Below are positions 31,603 through 41,361 of a stretch of DNA of 62,271 nt, piece by piece (position 1 is the stretch's first letter; every line of letters starts with the position of its first letter). The notes beneath the pieces were generated by a model. It worked only from the letters and a program-made list of their open reading frames with translations. It had not been told where the DNA came from and did no database searches. The DNA is taken from contig NZ_VFEU01000027.1 in the NCBI RefSeq assembly GCF_007858255.1, forward strand, positions 1 through 62,271, read 5' to 3'. Made by a program: the position numbers and the translations under genes. This DNA is from Pseudomonas rhodesiae. Lineage in GTDB: Bacteria; Pseudomonadota; Gammaproteobacteria; Pseudomonadales; Pseudomonadaceae.

Positions 31603-32583
31603 ATGGGTAACGCCTTAGGTCTGGATATTGGTTACAGCAACGTGATTGGCGTTTTTGGCAGTGGGGATGGGCATCCGGAGTCGATTATTCGCCCCTCGCA
31701 GGCCGCTCCCTTGAGCGTTCTGCCTGGGGATTCTGGGTTACGCGCTGGTGAAGTAATCGTGGAGGTTGATGGAGCGCCCTGGGTGGCATTTGCCGCGCCC
31801 GGCCGTGTTCAGGATGGACGAGAACTGCACGAGGATTACACGTCTTCGCACGCCTATGAGGCCCTGTTTAAGGGAGCTCTGCTGCATGCTGCGGGTGATA
31901 AAGACGTGATTGACTGCTTAGTAACTGGCCTTCCTGTCTCGCAGGCTCGCGATAAGGCCTATGTGGAAGCCCTAGTAAAGCGTATGACTGGGACGCATCG
32001 CATTACGCCAAAGCGAGAGGTTACCGTTAAGCGAGTAGAGGTTGTTGCTCAGCCGATCGGGACTCTGACAGAGATCTACTGCAACTCAGATGCATCGGAA
32101 GTTATTGAGGAGTCAGTTTCGATCATTATCGATCCGGGATTTTTCAGTGTTGATTGGGTCGTATTTGACCATCGCGAGCTGGTAGTCAACTCCAGCAGCA
32201 GCAGCCTCAAGGCTATGTCTGTTGTACTTGAAGCGTGCAATGAAGAGATTGCGAAGGATCATGGCGGTATTCCTGGCGTAGAAAAGATTGAACATGCGCT
32301 CCAGTCGGGTAAGTCATACATCCTGATTTATGGCCGCAAGGTTGAACTTGCAGAATATCTAGAGCGTGCTGCCGAACGTGTTATCCCATCCGTTTTCACT
32401 GAGATTAAGCAAGGACTTCGATTCCTGAAGGGCCGTGCTATCGACTGTGTGATCCTCGGCGGCGGGGGAGCCTCATTGTATGAGCCATTTGCCAGAAAAG
32501 AATTTCCCGATGCATTGGTAGTCAAGCCCGTGAACAGCGTAAAAAGCAATGCCGAAGGTTTCTGGCATATCGCACGCTCTTAA
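31603..32583 (+). CDS. parM: ParM/StbA-like actin-type partition protein (PRTRC protein D type)
   Basis: 326 residues from ATG 31603. The actin/Hsp70 phosphate-1 motif is GNALGLDIGYSNVIGVFG (residues 2-19); ID-PGFFSVDWVVF (about 180) is phosphate-2, and VILGGGGASLYEPF (about 290) the adenosine-binding motif. Proteins of this group form filaments that push plasmid copies apart, or are the PRTRC D component. It is followed by a ParR-like gene. The upstream 230 bp hold two copies of GTCGTCATCTG (31466 and 31551), possible ParR binding sites. Confidence 0.82.
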   Translation: MGNALGLDIGYSNVIGVFGSGDGHPESIIRPSQAAPLSVLPGDSGLRAGEVIVEVDGAPWVAFAAPGRVQDGRELHEDYTSSHAYEALFKGALLHAAGDKDVIDCLVTGLPVSQARDKAYVEALVKRMTGTHRITPKREVTVKRVEVVAQPIGTLTEIYCNSDASEVIEESVSIIIDPGFFSVDWVVFDHRELVVNSSSSSLKAMSVVLEACNEEIAKDHGGIPGVEKIEHALQSGKSYILIYGRKVELAEYLERAAERVIPSVFTEIKQGLRFLKGRAIDCVILGGGGASLYEPFARKEFPDALVVKPVNSVKSNAEGFWHIARS

Positions 32584-32619
32584 TTTAACGGGTGCGCAAG
32601 GACGCGCTAAGGAGGGAAT

Positions 32620-32892
32620 GTGGATAAAACGATGAGACTACAATGTCGAGTCACGCCAGCGACACAAGAATTGCACGCGCATCTTGAAACTATTGACCCC
32701 GATTATCGGGGTAAAAGACTTGTTGCAATGGCAGCGCTATATCTAAGCATGATTAGTGCGACCGAAGATGCTAAAAGCAAGCAAGCAGATACTCAGCAAG
32801 ATAATATTGTTGCTGATGACAAAAAGGAACAGGTCAGTAATGAGCCAGCCTCTCGTCCAGTTGCCAGCTGGATAAGGGGGGCAAATGTTTAA
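32620..32892 (+). CDS. ParR/StbB-like small partition adaptor
   Basis: 90 residues. An N-terminal arginine- and helix-rich segment (RLQCRVTPATQELHAHLETI then KRLVAMAALYL) looks like a ribbon-helix-helix protein, and a charged, disordered C-terminus (ADDKKEQVSNEPAS) follows, as in ParR, which binds the centromere and contacts ParM filaments. Function inferred from position right after parM; its stop overlaps the next gene. Confidence 0.6.
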   Translation: MDKTMRLQCRVTPATQELHAHLETIDPDYRGKRLVAMAALYLSMISATEDAKSKQADTQQDNIVADDKKEQVSNEPASRPVASWIRGANV

Positions 32893-33454
32893 TATCCGTA
32901 TCAGTTCTTTTATTGCAGTATCTGCATGCATTGCCATAGGTACTTCAGTGAGCGCTAAAGCTAATGGCTTTTCATTAAAAGGAACGATGTGGGAGCGAGC
33001 GTCAATGGCCTCCGCATGCAAGCCGGACCCTCTGCTTCTATATTCACTAGCTCTAAAGGAATCTAAAACATCTGCCGGAAAAGGGATGATTGCACCACAC
33101 CCGTTTGCGCTTCGCAATGAACCTAGTGGCGCTCTGTACCCTAATACCTACATGGATGCCAAGGCTGTACTCGGCAAATATATTGCCGAAGACATCCTCA
33201 CCGACATAGGGATTATGCAAATAAACTATCGTTGGAACGGCAATAGAGTAGCGCGCCCGGAGTTTCTTCTTGACCCCGAGGTGAACATCCGCGTTGGTGC
33301 TCAGATACTTTGCGAGTCGATTGCTCAATATCCTGTCGATATGCAACTTGCTATTGGTGGGTACCATACACGAAACCCAAAGCGTGAACTTGACGCACGC
33401 GAGTATGCGAGTAATGTGCTCAGCATTTGGCGTTCACTACAGCGTTTAAAGTAA
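32885..33454 (+). CDS. Lytic transglycosylase (SLT domain)
   Basis: 189 residues with a signal peptide (ISSFIAVSACIAIGTSVSA). The SLT core LLYSLALKESKTSAGK (catalytic Glu in KES), LTDIGIMQINYRWN and NIRVGAQILCESIAQYP are typical. It cleaves peptidoglycan in the periplasm, usually to let a conjugation apparatus through. Overlaps the ParR-like gene by 8 bases; the TraG/H/F cluster lies nearby. Confidence 0.87.
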   Translation: MFNIRISSFIAVSACIAIGTSVSAKANGFSLKGTMWERASMASACKPDPLLLYSLALKESKTSAGKGMIAPHPFALRNEPSGALYPNTYMDAKAVLGKYIAEDILTDIGIMQINYRWNGNRVARPEFLLDPEVNIRVGAQILCESIAQYPVDMQLAIGGYHTRNPKRELDAREYASNVLSIWRSLQRLK

Positions 33455-33464
33455 GGGCAGGGAC

Positions 33465-34499
33465 ATGCGAGTTAAGATCAACGCATCGATGATACAAATG
33501 GGCCTGCGCTGGCTGACATCTGGCTTGCGGGATTTCAATGTCATTCTCGCCGAGCAGCGCTTGACTCAAAGCGATATGGTTTGGCTTTCGTCTTTGAGCG
33601 CGAACCAGCGTCAGTTGAACGCTGTAGATGCCCTTCCCGTTTCTCTCTACCGTGTTCACTACAACACCCTGAAAGTCGGCAGGGGCTACCTGGACGATGA
33701 GGAGTTCAGGGAGATTGGCAACAAGATGGTCATGTTCATGGAGTTTTGTCATTTCTCCCGCGTCAACGAAACAAGCCCTATTCTGGCTGTAGGCCTCGAC
33801 GATGTTGGGTATCGGGTGTTCGAGGCAGGATCTTTCGACTCTCGCATGATGCTGGTGAGCCGCGGCGGGTTCTCGATTGGCACCAGGTGCAACCTCAGGA
33901 AGCTGAGGATGAACTTATCATCGCCAGATGATCAACTGAGAGACGTGACCACCGTATTGCTTGGCGACCTTCGGTACTTCCTGAAGCCTGGCGTAAGTGG
34001 CATAGGCCGGGTTAAAGACTATCCGTCTACGATGCCCCTCGATGTGGTTGCGACCGAGTTGCTTCAGCAGAAGCTACAGCCGAAGCTGGTCGCGCAATGG
34101 ACAGGATTGAATGCAGACGAGGTAGTTCGGATGAAGCGCTCCTTGCTACGGGATACCCCCCTTGTCCAGTCCCAAAGCGGGCGCATACAGGCACCGAATA
34201 AGACACTGGCTGAAAGCCCTCTTCACAGCCTGCTCTACCTCACTGTGTACAGGCTGCTCGCCGACAATCCTCTTCGGCGGACGAATGCTCGCGCGGTGGT
34301 TGCGGCTCATCGTGAGTATGTGGAGCTGTGTAAAGCGGTTGGCGTCGAGGCCAGCGATATGATCTCCCCTTCCAATGGCTACCAGCTCAGCAACGCAATG
34401 AAGACCGGAGACATCACTCTCACCCCATGCAGCAAGTGCAAGGAGATCAATGCTCGTTACGCGCTCAAGCCCGGCCGATGCATCTGGTGCAACCACTGA
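33465..34499 (+). CDS. FlhC-like (SetC/AcaC-type) transcriptional regulator
   Basis: 344 residues, longer than FlhC (about 190). The N-terminus (MIQMGLRWLTSGLRDFNVIL) and the C-terminal zinc ribbon CSKCKEINARYALKPGRCIWC (short pairs CSKC and CIWC) fit the FlhC plan. In SXT and IncC elements FlhC/FlhD-like SetCD/AcaCD activate the transfer genes. No FlhD-like partner is obvious in the window. Position between partition genes and the conjugation block suits a transfer activator. The match is moderate; other zinc-ribbon regulators are possible. Confidence 0.5.
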   Translation: MRVKINASMIQMGLRWLTSGLRDFNVILAEQRLTQSDMVWLSSLSANQRQLNAVDALPVSLYRVHYNTLKVGRGYLDDEEFREIGNKMVMFMEFCHFSRVNETSPILAVGLDDVGYRVFEAGSFDSRMMLVSRGGFSIGTRCNLRKLRMNLSSPDDQLRDVTTVLLGDLRYFLKPGVSGIGRVKDYPSTMPLDVVATELLQQKLQPKLVAQWTGLNADEVVRMKRSLLRDTPLVQSQSGRIQAPNKTLAESPLHSLLYLTVYRLLADNPLRRTNARAVVAAHREYVELCKAVGVEASDMISPSNGYQLSNAMKTGDITLTPCSKCKEINARYALKPGRCIWCNH

Positions 34500-34581
34500 A
34501 CATCCTCTGCCAGGCCCGTAGCCAGGCGGCATGCCAAGCGGACGACTTGGGTTATGGGTGAGATGCTGTAGGGTCGGAAGC

Positions 34582-35883
34582 ATGCAAAGGCGAAAAGTGA
34601 CCTTTAGGCTTTACCCCAATGTCAGCCAGCAAGAACGGCTGGACGGCTGGGTGCGCCTGCACGCCGAACTGTACAACGCTGCGCTTCAGGAGCGCATCGA
34701 GGCGTACCGCAAAGCTGGTATCAGTATCAGCTACTACGACCAACAGAACACGTTACCCGTCATAAAACAGTTTCGGCCGGAGCTGGTCGAGCTGGGTAGT
34801 CATGCCCTGCAAGAGACCCTGCGCCGACTGGATCGAGCCTTTCAGGCGTTCTTTCGCCGGGTCAAAGCTGGCCAGTCACCGGGATTTCCCCGCTTCAAAT
34901 CCAGCGCCCGCTACTCGGGCTTCTCCTACCCCGATCCAGCCGGCTGGAAGCTCCAGCAGCTCGGCCAGCGCGGCGGCACGTTGCGGCTGGGCAGCGGCAA
35001 GGGCGCGATGATGATTCGTCTGCGGGGCCGCCACCGTTTCGCCGATTTCACGCCGAATGACCTGACCCTCAGCCGCCGCCGCAATCACGCCACCGGCCAA
35101 GATCAGTGGTATGCCTCGATCACCCTACGGGTGCCCGAGTCCGCCTGTCGGCGTGAGCGAACAGGCGACGATGCAATTGGTATCGACCTGGGCGTCAGTC
35201 ACTGGGCCAACTTTGATGATGGCAGCCAGATCGAAAACCCCCGCTGGCTGCGCGAGGCGCTGCCCCAGTTGGCCAACCTGCAACGACAACGCGCCAGAAG
35301 GAAGCGGGGTTCGCACCGCTATCGGCTGCTAAGCCAGGAAATCATCCGTCTGCACCAGCGCATTGCAGATGGACGGCGCGACTTCCTGCATAAACAAACG
35401 ACTTCCCTGGTGCAGCGCTGCGCCCTGATCGCCACGGAAGAACTGCAACCCCAGAACATGAGCCGCAGCGCTAAGGGCACGGTTGAGAAACCGGGCCGTC
35501 GCGTGCGGCAAAAGGCTGGACTGAACCGGGAAATTCTCTCGGCCGGCTTCAGCATGGCGCATCAGATGCTCACCTACAAAGCGCACGAAGCTGGTTCCGT
35601 TTTGCATCTGTCCGATACGCGCCGATTAAAACCCTCGCAGCGCTGTTCAGCCTGCTGGGCCATCGTGCCCAAACTGCTCAGTGAGCGCATGCACCGCTGT
35701 GCCTGTGGCTGCGTGCTGCCGAGGGATCAGAACAGCGCCAGGGTCGTACTGCTCGACGCCTGGATACTGCAAGACACGCCTGGGACGGGCGTGACGGCGA
35801 GACTCAAGCCGCTGTCCGCGCAAGCGGTCAAGCCCAAGTCAACGACCCGCGAAATTCCGACGACAACCGCACATGCGGTTTAG
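34582..35883 (+). CDS. tnpB: TnpB, RNA-guided nuclease of the IS200/IS605 or IS607 type
   Basis: 433 residues from ATG 34582. RuvC catalytic residues are visible: IGIDLGVSHWANF (Asp202), ATEELQPQN (Glu) and CGCVLPRDQNSARVVLL (Asp). A zinc ribbon (CSACW, then CACGC) sits between. The N-terminus (FRLYPNVSQQERLDGW) and FPRFKSSARYSGFSY are typical. No tnpA transposase is adjacent, so it is a solo element. TnpB uses an omega RNA read from the 3' end of its gene to cut target DNA. A hairpin at 35865-35880 fits that. Confidence 0.92.
   Translation: MQRRKVTFRLYPNVSQQERLDGWVRLHAELYNAALQERIEAYRKAGISISYYDQQNTLPVIKQFRPELVELGSHALQETLRRLDRAFQAFFRRVKAGQSPGFPRFKSSARYSGFSYPDPAGWKLQQLGQRGGTLRLGSGKGAMMIRLRGRHRFADFTPNDLTLSRRRNHATGQDQWYASITLRVPESACRRERTGDDAIGIDLGVSHWANFDDGSQIENPRWLREALPQLANLQRQRARRKRGSHRYRLLSQEIIRLHQRIADGRRDFLHKQTTSLVQRCALIATEELQPQNMSRSAKGTVEKPGRRVRQKAGLNREILSAGFSMAHQMLTYKAHEAGSVLHLSDTRRLKPSQRCSACWAIVPKLLSERMHRCACGCVLPRDQNSARVVLLDAWILQDTPGTGVTARLKPLSAQAVKPKSTTREIPTTTAHAV
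35865..35880 (+). ncRNA. Hairpin at the tnpB 3' end, part of a likely omega RNA
   Basis: AACCGC-ACAT-GCGGTT forms a 6-bp stem with a four-base loop at the last codons of tnpB, where omega RNA scaffolds and the element right end are found. The guide would follow 3' of about 35883. Boundaries are not set by sequence alone. Confidence 0.45.
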
Positions 35884-35910
35884 TGGCGGAAGAGTTCATT
35901 GGTGAACGAG

Positions 35911-36273
35911 ATGCGAAACGACAAAGTTGAGTGCCAGTGCTGCAAGAAAATGATGGTCCCGAAGGTGGTCACTAGCGCCCCCTTCTACATCAGCGGCGTC
36001 CCCGTTGGTGGCCGGGACCCGGAGTCTTCGGTTTGTCCGTTTTGCCTGTCGCCCAAGTGGATGCTGACTGAGCAGCAGGTTCTCACTGGAGCAAAAGCGA
36101 ATGCTGAGTTTTTTGGCATCATGGTGTTGCTTCTGATCAACATCGTCGTGTTCGCCCGCTTGGGTGCCGAGGCGTTGGGCGTGAGCCTTGGCCTATCTGT
36201 TTTGATGTTCCTGTTGCGGGAGCGAATTGCCATCGCGGTGAAGGGTTGGCTGGCCGAACTCTTCAAGGGATGA
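35911..36273 (+). CDS. Zinc-ribbon membrane protein, paralogue A
   Basis: 120 residues. ECQCCKKMM (CxCC) and VCPFCLSPKW (CPFC) form a two-pair zinc ribbon in the first 60 residues; two hydrophobic helices (IMVLLLINIVVFARLGAEAL and LSVLMFLL) follow. The N-terminus MRNDKVECQCCKKMMVP is almost identical to the gene at 36458, so it is a duplicate. Unknown role. Confidence 0.65.
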   Translation: MRNDKVECQCCKKMMVPKVVTSAPFYISGVPVGGRDPESSVCPFCLSPKWMLTEQQVLTGAKANAEFFGIMVLLLINIVVFARLGAEALGVSLGLSVLMFLLRERIAIAVKGWLAELFKG

Positions 36274-36457
36274 ATTGGGCAGTCGATAGAGAGAAAGGTT
36301 TCGTTGTGCGCCAGGCTCGCCCGCAGTCGCGAAGGTGAGGTGTCTACCCATCCAGGGAGAGGCCTGCCCTAGCCAGTTCCTGCCATTACGTAGATTCGCT
36401 TGGGTTTACAGCGCGCTGTGAGATTCTTAGGGTAAGAACTTTCGAGGGGTGAACGAG

Positions 36458-36763
36458 ATGCGAAACGACAAGGCTGAGTGCCAATGCTGCAAGAAAATGA
36501 TGGTTCCACGTGTGGTTATGGAGCGATCGATTTATGTCGATGGTGTGCAGGTCGGGGGTGAGAAGCCTCTCAAAAGCATCTGCCCCTTCTGTTTGAGCGA
36601 GGAGTGGAATGGGATGCCTCGGAAAAGCGGGCTTGCTCGCTTGCGTCGTGATGCCATTCTTGGGCTTCGAGCGATTTCTTTGGAGCTGACTATCATTGGT
36701 GGAATCGCCCTCTTTTTCGCTGTCATGGCGATCTACCGATTTGTCTTTGTCGGCTTCAACTAA
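36458..36763 (+). CDS. Zinc-ribbon membrane protein, paralogue B
   Basis: 101 residues from ATG 36458 (GAGGGG upstream, a GTG at 36449 is too close). ECQCCKKMM and ICPFCLSEEW match paralogue A; one C-terminal hydrophobic helix (GGIALFFAVMAIYRFVFVGF) follows. Ends at a strong terminator at 36762. Confidence 0.65.
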   Translation: MRNDKAECQCCKKMMVPRVVMERSIYVDGVQVGGEKPLKSICPFCLSEEWNGMPRKSGLARLRRDAILGLRAISLELTIIGGIALFFAVMAIYRFVFVGFN

Positions 36764-36788
36764 AAAGGGGCTATAAAGCCCCTTTTTT
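36762..36788. terminator. Bidirectional intrinsic terminator
   Basis: AAAGGGGC-TATAAA-GCCCCTTT with A and T runs either side: it serves the zinc-ribbon gene on the plus strand and traG on the minus strand. Confidence 0.85.
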
Positions 36789-36790
36789 AC

Positions 36791-39700
36791 TCATTCGATT
36801 GACGGTCTCCTCGGTCCGCTGGCCTGTTTGGGTTGTTCAGCATTTTCAATTGCCGCAGGTCTAAAGTTTTTGGGCAGGGGATTGTGACGATTGCCCGCAG
36901 CGACAGTTTCCACAACCGGCCGGTCAGCAGATGTTCCATCACTTCCTGCTGCCTGGTACGTCAATGAAGCATGGACGCCCTTCGCATAGTCTTCATCCCC
37001 GCCAGACGCGATCATGGCTTCCGAGTAGGTGTGGTAGGAGGACCACTGATAAATATCAGAGTCCGTTGGCATGCCTGCCCGGCTAGCTGCTCGAAGTGCG
37101 GCTTGGCTATCTGTCAGCCCCAGTTGCTGCCCTTCAGAAACGTCATTGCTGAATTGTGTGTTCTCGTTGCCAGCCAGGAAGTTCGTAAGCGTTTTGCCGC
37201 CCGACTGGATGCTCTGAACCGCCGATGCGGCCTTGATCATCAAGCCCTTATCATCGTAGTTCTTACCGAAGGTCGATAGTTGCTGCGCGGCCTCTGAATC
37301 TGCCGCCCCTCTAACATCCTCACTGTTGCGAGCATGCGCGAGTTGTGGGGCTAGGCTGTTCTCCGCATGACGGTTTCCGACAAGCTCAGCACCTTGGTCT
37401 TCAGCCGCTTCCTTAGCAGAAATGTTCATGTCCTGAGCACCTGCATATGCGTCACTGTTACCCTGCCATCTTGAATTGAACTCGCCTTGCAAACCTGAGT
37501 TCCCGGCCGTTGCTGCGCCGGCTTTGTCTGCTATGTTTGCAAACTCTCCCGCATTACCCTGAGCTACGTTGAAGTCGAATGGATTGAATTGGCTCATGAC
37601 CAATTCGCCGAGCCTGCCTTGCTGGTTAATCGCCCGGATTGCCGCCATCGCCCTCTGCTCGTCCGTATTCGACGACATATCTTTGATGCTTTGGCTATTA
37701 AATGCTTCAGCGAAGAGCTTTTTCCCTTCATCAGTTGCACCAGCCATGCGCTGAAGTTCTAAGCCAGACTCTGCTCGAGATACCCCGCCTCTCGATAGCG
37801 ACTTGATCGCTGCATCGCGAAGATTGAGGCCTTGACTTGCCCTGATGGTGTCTTGCTGAGAAGCCGCTTGGCTGTACGTATTCTGTGCCTGTAGAGCTTC
37901 AGTGCGGCTTTGATTTATCTGATCAGTGTTGCTAACACTACTTTGGGCCATCGACGAGTCACGGAAGGCATCACCGGTGGCAAATGTCAGGTCACGGGTG
38001 TTAGCGCTCTCCACGGAAGAACTTAACTGCGAGAGAGATTTTTCGGCAGTTCGACGCTCTGTGCCGCTCATTTCGGAAAGCGACTTGCCATCACTGGTTT
38101 TGAGGTTGGCCATGATGCCTTTCAGGCCGGCTTGCCCACCAAGCGCTGAGGCTGCGGTTGCCATGTTTATCGACGACTCAGAGAAACCACTGCTTCGAAG
38201 ATTCTCAACTGCCTGGTTATAGGAAGAGCTTTGCTTGAGAGCATCGCTAGCTTTGATGCTTTCGCCCATTTGCGTCATCGCTTCGCGCCCCGTACTCGTC
38301 GAGGCTAGTTGCTGGCCTGCCGCTGAGAGGTTGCTCTGGTACTGGCTCGTGGCCGTTTGCGAGGCGGTTTGGGCGCTCTGAAGGACTGCACTCGCAGCTT
38401 GGTCGCCGGTTATCGTCTCAGCAAGCTGCGGCGATCCCGTTCTGCTCACCCCGGAGCTTACCTGGTCGGAAGTAAACGAGGCATTTTGACTGAGAACAGG
38501 TGCGCTATCCTGGGCCCGAGGATTCACGTCTTCGGACTTGAATTTGTCGCCTGCCGTCATTTGGCTCATGACGCTGTTGGCAACCATGGCAGAGCCGGAA
38601 ACGATGAACAGTGCCAATGGAGGCACGGACGCCGCAAGCAGACCGCCAATACCCAGTGCCTTGCCGATGGCTTTGTCTATGTCCATGAGTTGGAGCATTG
38701 CGAAACCAGAACCTGTGGGGTCGTAGCCGTTGAATACGGCTTCCATCTGGGAGCCTGCATACCAGAGGGTAAAAGCATTCACGATACTCAACAGCGGCAT
38801 CCACAAACCCACCGCCAGCGGCAACACGAGATACTTGCCGAGGATAGAAAGGCCAGGCCCACCCAGGAGCAAAGCAAAGGCCATGAACGGCGTCATCGCA
38901 TAGAGCATGCCCTCGAAGAAGGCGATCATCGGTCTCATGTAGTGTTTGAAGCTGTCGCCCTTCCCCGCCCATTGAATTTCTTGCTGGTTGAGCGATTCGC
39001 GAAGAGCCATTGCGGCTCTTTGCTCTTGCCAATGGTTCATGGCATCGACACGGGAATCGTTGAAAATCGGCGCAATTAGCGAAGTCAAAACGTAGTCCTG
39101 AGCCGACTTGCTACTCAGTGCGAGGCTCTGAATAGCTTGGTCAGTAGCGGCTTGAACCTGGATACCGCTGGTCATGCGGTTGGTCTTGGCCTCTTCGCTG
39201 AACCCTTTCTGGAGAATGTCCTCTAGCACGTCTGTATAGACGTTCTGCAAATGGGCGTTGAGAAACGACCGCGCCTCTGCACAGCTTTTCATGGTGCCGG
39301 CGGTACCGTCATAGACGTAGATGAACATCGATGAGTTCTGGTTTGACAGCACCTCCGCCCAGCCAGGCGATCGGTACAGGTCGGTCAAGGTCTTATCCGT
39401 TCTCAGCGCCACGGGGTTCAGTGAACAGAATGTCATGTACTCGTTCACCGATCGGGGCAGATCCCACCCGTCCGCTTTTCGGTAGTTTTGGAAGCCGTCC
39501 AGTGCCATCGGGTTCCGAAGAGCGTCGCGCACTTTCGACAATGTGCTCAGACTCGAGAACAGCCCGTAGTCGGTCATGCTTGGAGTAGAAAATGCCTGCT
39601 CCGCGGTTTTTGTAATGCCGTAGGCCACCGTTGAGATGACTGAGCCGACAAAGGCAGGGCCAAGAGGCACGTTGTCCACCACCCGCACCTGCGACGACAC

Positions 39701-39949
39701 CGTATCCTCGATAACAGTGGTGGCTGTAGGGCCGTAGAACATCATGTAAAGGACGAGCACAAGGCCCGCCTTTCCGAAGGTAATGGCCTGGTTATTGAAA
39801 ACAGCTTGGAACGCCAACAGAAATAAGCCTATCAGCGCGCCAATACGGGCAAGGTCTTCTGCGTCACCGCTGCCTGTGATCATTGCGCAGGCATTGAGCA
39901 TGATCTCAAGGAACTCGGCGCTGCCTGTCGTGTAGATAGTGAAGTCCAT
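36791..39949 (-). CDS. traG: TraG-type conjugation protein (mating-pair stabilisation)
   Basis: 1052 residues. The N-terminal third has about five hydrophobic helices (ARIGALIGLFLLAFQAVF; AFVGSVISTVAYGI; YAMTPFMAFALLLGGPGLSI; LPLAVGLWMPLLSIVNAF), the F-type TraG N-terminal domain, followed by a long Ser/Gln/Ala-rich region (about 480-880) typical of the TraG C-terminal half. It works in pilus assembly and mating-pair stabilisation in the inner membrane. It ends the minus-strand transfer operon with traH and traF upstream. Confidence 0.85.
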   Translation of the reverse strand: MDFTIYTTGSAEFLEIMLNACAMITGSGDAEDLARIGALIGLFLLAFQAVFNNQAITFGKAGLVLVLYMMFYGPTATTVIEDTVSSQVRVVDNVPLGPAFVGSVISTVAYGITKTAEQAFSTPSMTDYGLFSSLSTLSKVRDALRNPMALDGFQNYRKADGWDLPRSVNEYMTFCSLNPVALRTDKTLTDLYRSPGWAEVLSNQNSSMFIYVYDGTAGTMKSCAEARSFLNAHLQNVYTDVLEDILQKGFSEEAKTNRMTSGIQVQAATDQAIQSLALSSKSAQDYVLTSLIAPIFNDSRVDAMNHWQEQRAAMALRESLNQQEIQWAGKGDSFKHYMRPMIAFFEGMLYAMTPFMAFALLLGGPGLSILGKYLVLPLAVGLWMPLLSIVNAFTLWYAGSQMEAVFNGYDPTGSGFAMLQLMDIDKAIGKALGIGGLLAASVPPLALFIVSGSAMVANSVMSQMTAGDKFKSEDVNPRAQDSAPVLSQNASFTSDQVSSGVSRTGSPQLAETITGDQAASAVLQSAQTASQTATSQYQSNLSAAGQQLASTSTGREAMTQMGESIKASDALKQSSSYNQAVENLRSSGFSESSINMATAASALGGQAGLKGIMANLKTSDGKSLSEMSGTERRTAEKSLSQLSSSVESANTRDLTFATGDAFRDSSMAQSSVSNTDQINQSRTEALQAQNTYSQAASQQDTIRASQGLNLRDAAIKSLSRGGVSRAESGLELQRMAGATDEGKKLFAEAFNSQSIKDMSSNTDEQRAMAAIRAINQQGRLGELVMSQFNPFDFNVAQGNAGEFANIADKAGAATAGNSGLQGEFNSRWQGNSDAYAGAQDMNISAKEAAEDQGAELVGNRHAENSLAPQLAHARNSEDVRGAADSEAAQQLSTFGKNYDDKGLMIKAASAVQSIQSGGKTLTNFLAGNENTQFSNDVSEGQQLGLTDSQAALRAASRAGMPTDSDIYQWSSYHTYSEAMIASGGDEDYAKGVHASLTYQAAGSDGTSADRPVVETVAAGNRHNPLPKNFRPAAIENAEQPKQASGPRRPSIE

Positions 39950-39960
39950 GGATATCTCCG

Positions 39961-41361
39961 TTACGCGCCTGCGTTATCGTTGATGGTTCCCTGTGGCAGG
40001 GTTCCATTATCAAACACAGGGGCCATCTGGAGCATTTTCTCGGCTTGGCCATCGGCATCTTTGCCTTGCATTGCTTCCTCGATGTACGAGCGGTATTCAT
40101 CCATGAGCTCACCCTTGGTAGCCCGCAGGTCCTCAATCACCTTCCCTGCATCCGCCATATTCAGGCTGGTCAGGCCTTTCTCTGTATGCCCAAGCAGCTG
40201 ATAAATCAGGCTCATCGAAGCATCAGCAGCAATTTTCTTGGCGAACTGGTTCAGATAGTCATAACCGGATTGAGCCCCTGCCTTCTGGGTGATCTTCATC
40301 AAATTCACCCCTACTCGGCTTGATGCGAGGTATGCAATCCGGTTTCCGTCAGCAGCGGTTGCAGTGCCGTTCGCAAAACGCTCAAGGATTCCGTTGTTTT
40401 GAAGATCCTCTAGGATTCGAGTCTCGAGGCCCTTGAAGCTGGTGAGAGTTCGGATGTTCGGGTCTGAGCAGTCCGGGTCATCCTGGTCGCACTGGTAGAC
40501 CTTGACATCAAGGTTGGCCGAGCCCTCAACAAGAATCTTCAGACCTTCGCCGGTGATCAGCTTCGGCATGGGATGCGCAGCGAAGTTTTTCCCCCCGCTG
40601 GCGTCGTTGGTGAGCGACACGTTGTAGCTGCCGACCATCGACATGATGAATTCCGCGTTTTCGTCGCTGCCGAATAGGATCTGCGACTGGAGGCCAGACT
40701 TCATCATGGCGCACCACAGAACATTCCCTGTGTTCTCACATTGAACGGCCTTACCAGAGGCAGCAATCCGGTTGGCTGGTGAGTCTTCTTTGGTGGATTT
40801 CGCGGTAAAGAAGTCAGATGAGACGTTCGACCCGAAGGCCGTCATCGCGGATTTGAAGTCGGTGCTTTCTTCGTATGCCTTTTTGGCATTCGTAACCAAC
40901 CCACTCGCCAGCTGGCAGCTGTTGGAAAACATTTGATTGAGCGCCTGGATCTTGTTGGCCAGGTTGCGGATCACACCACCTGTCTGAGCGTCCATCGCAT
41001 CGAGGGCCAACTCAAAGGCAAAGCCCGAAACAATGCCAGCCGCGTTCGACGCCACATTCCTCATGAGCGCTACAAACTCTTCGCCGTTGATAAAGGAGAA
41101 CGAGCCGCTGTAAAGGTTGATCCCCCCGCATCCACCCTTTGCGCTTGGCGGGGTAATGCTGATGAGGTTGGCGGTGGATATCCGATTCCGAAGGACAACG
41201 GACCCGCCGGTAATAACGCCGCGTGTGGCTGTTTTATATGCCCCTGGACTGGTGACGTTGATCATGCCGCTGAACATTTCATTGACCTGCTGTTGAATGT
41301 TCGCGTGAGCCCCGAAGGGCACCATCAGCGCTACAGCAAGGGCGATCGGTTTGATTTTCAC
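39961..41361 (-). CDS. traH: TraH, F-type pilus assembly protein
   Basis: 466 residues with a signal peptide (KIKPIALAVALMVPFGAHA). TraH-typical blocks are GSVVLRNRISTANLISITPPS, GGCGGINLYSGSFSFINGEEF and later QCDQDDPDCSDP. Periplasmic/outer-membrane-associated, needed for F-pilus extension. Its start overlaps the traF stop by 4 bp. Confidence 0.88.
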   Translation of the reverse strand: MKIKPIALAVALMVPFGAHANIQQQVNEMFSGMINVTSPGAYKTATRGVITGGSVVLRNRISTANLISITPPSAKGGCGGINLYSGSFSFINGEEFVALMRNVASNAAGIVSGFAFELALDAMDAQTGGVIRNLANKIQALNQMFSNSCQLASGLVTNAKKAYEESTDFKSAMTAFGSNVSSDFFTAKSTKEDSPANRIAASGKAVQCENTGNVLWCAMMKSGLQSQILFGSDENAEFIMSMVGSYNVSLTNDASGGKNFAAHPMPKLITGEGLKILVEGSANLDVKVYQCDQDDPDCSDPNIRTLTSFKGLETRILEDLQNNGILERFANGTATAADGNRIAYLASSRVGVNLMKITQKAGAQSGYDYLNQFAKKIAADASMSLIYQLLGHTEKGLTSLNMADAGKVIEDLRATKGELMDEYRSYIEEAMQGKDADGQAEKMLQMAPVFDNGTLPQGTINDNAGA

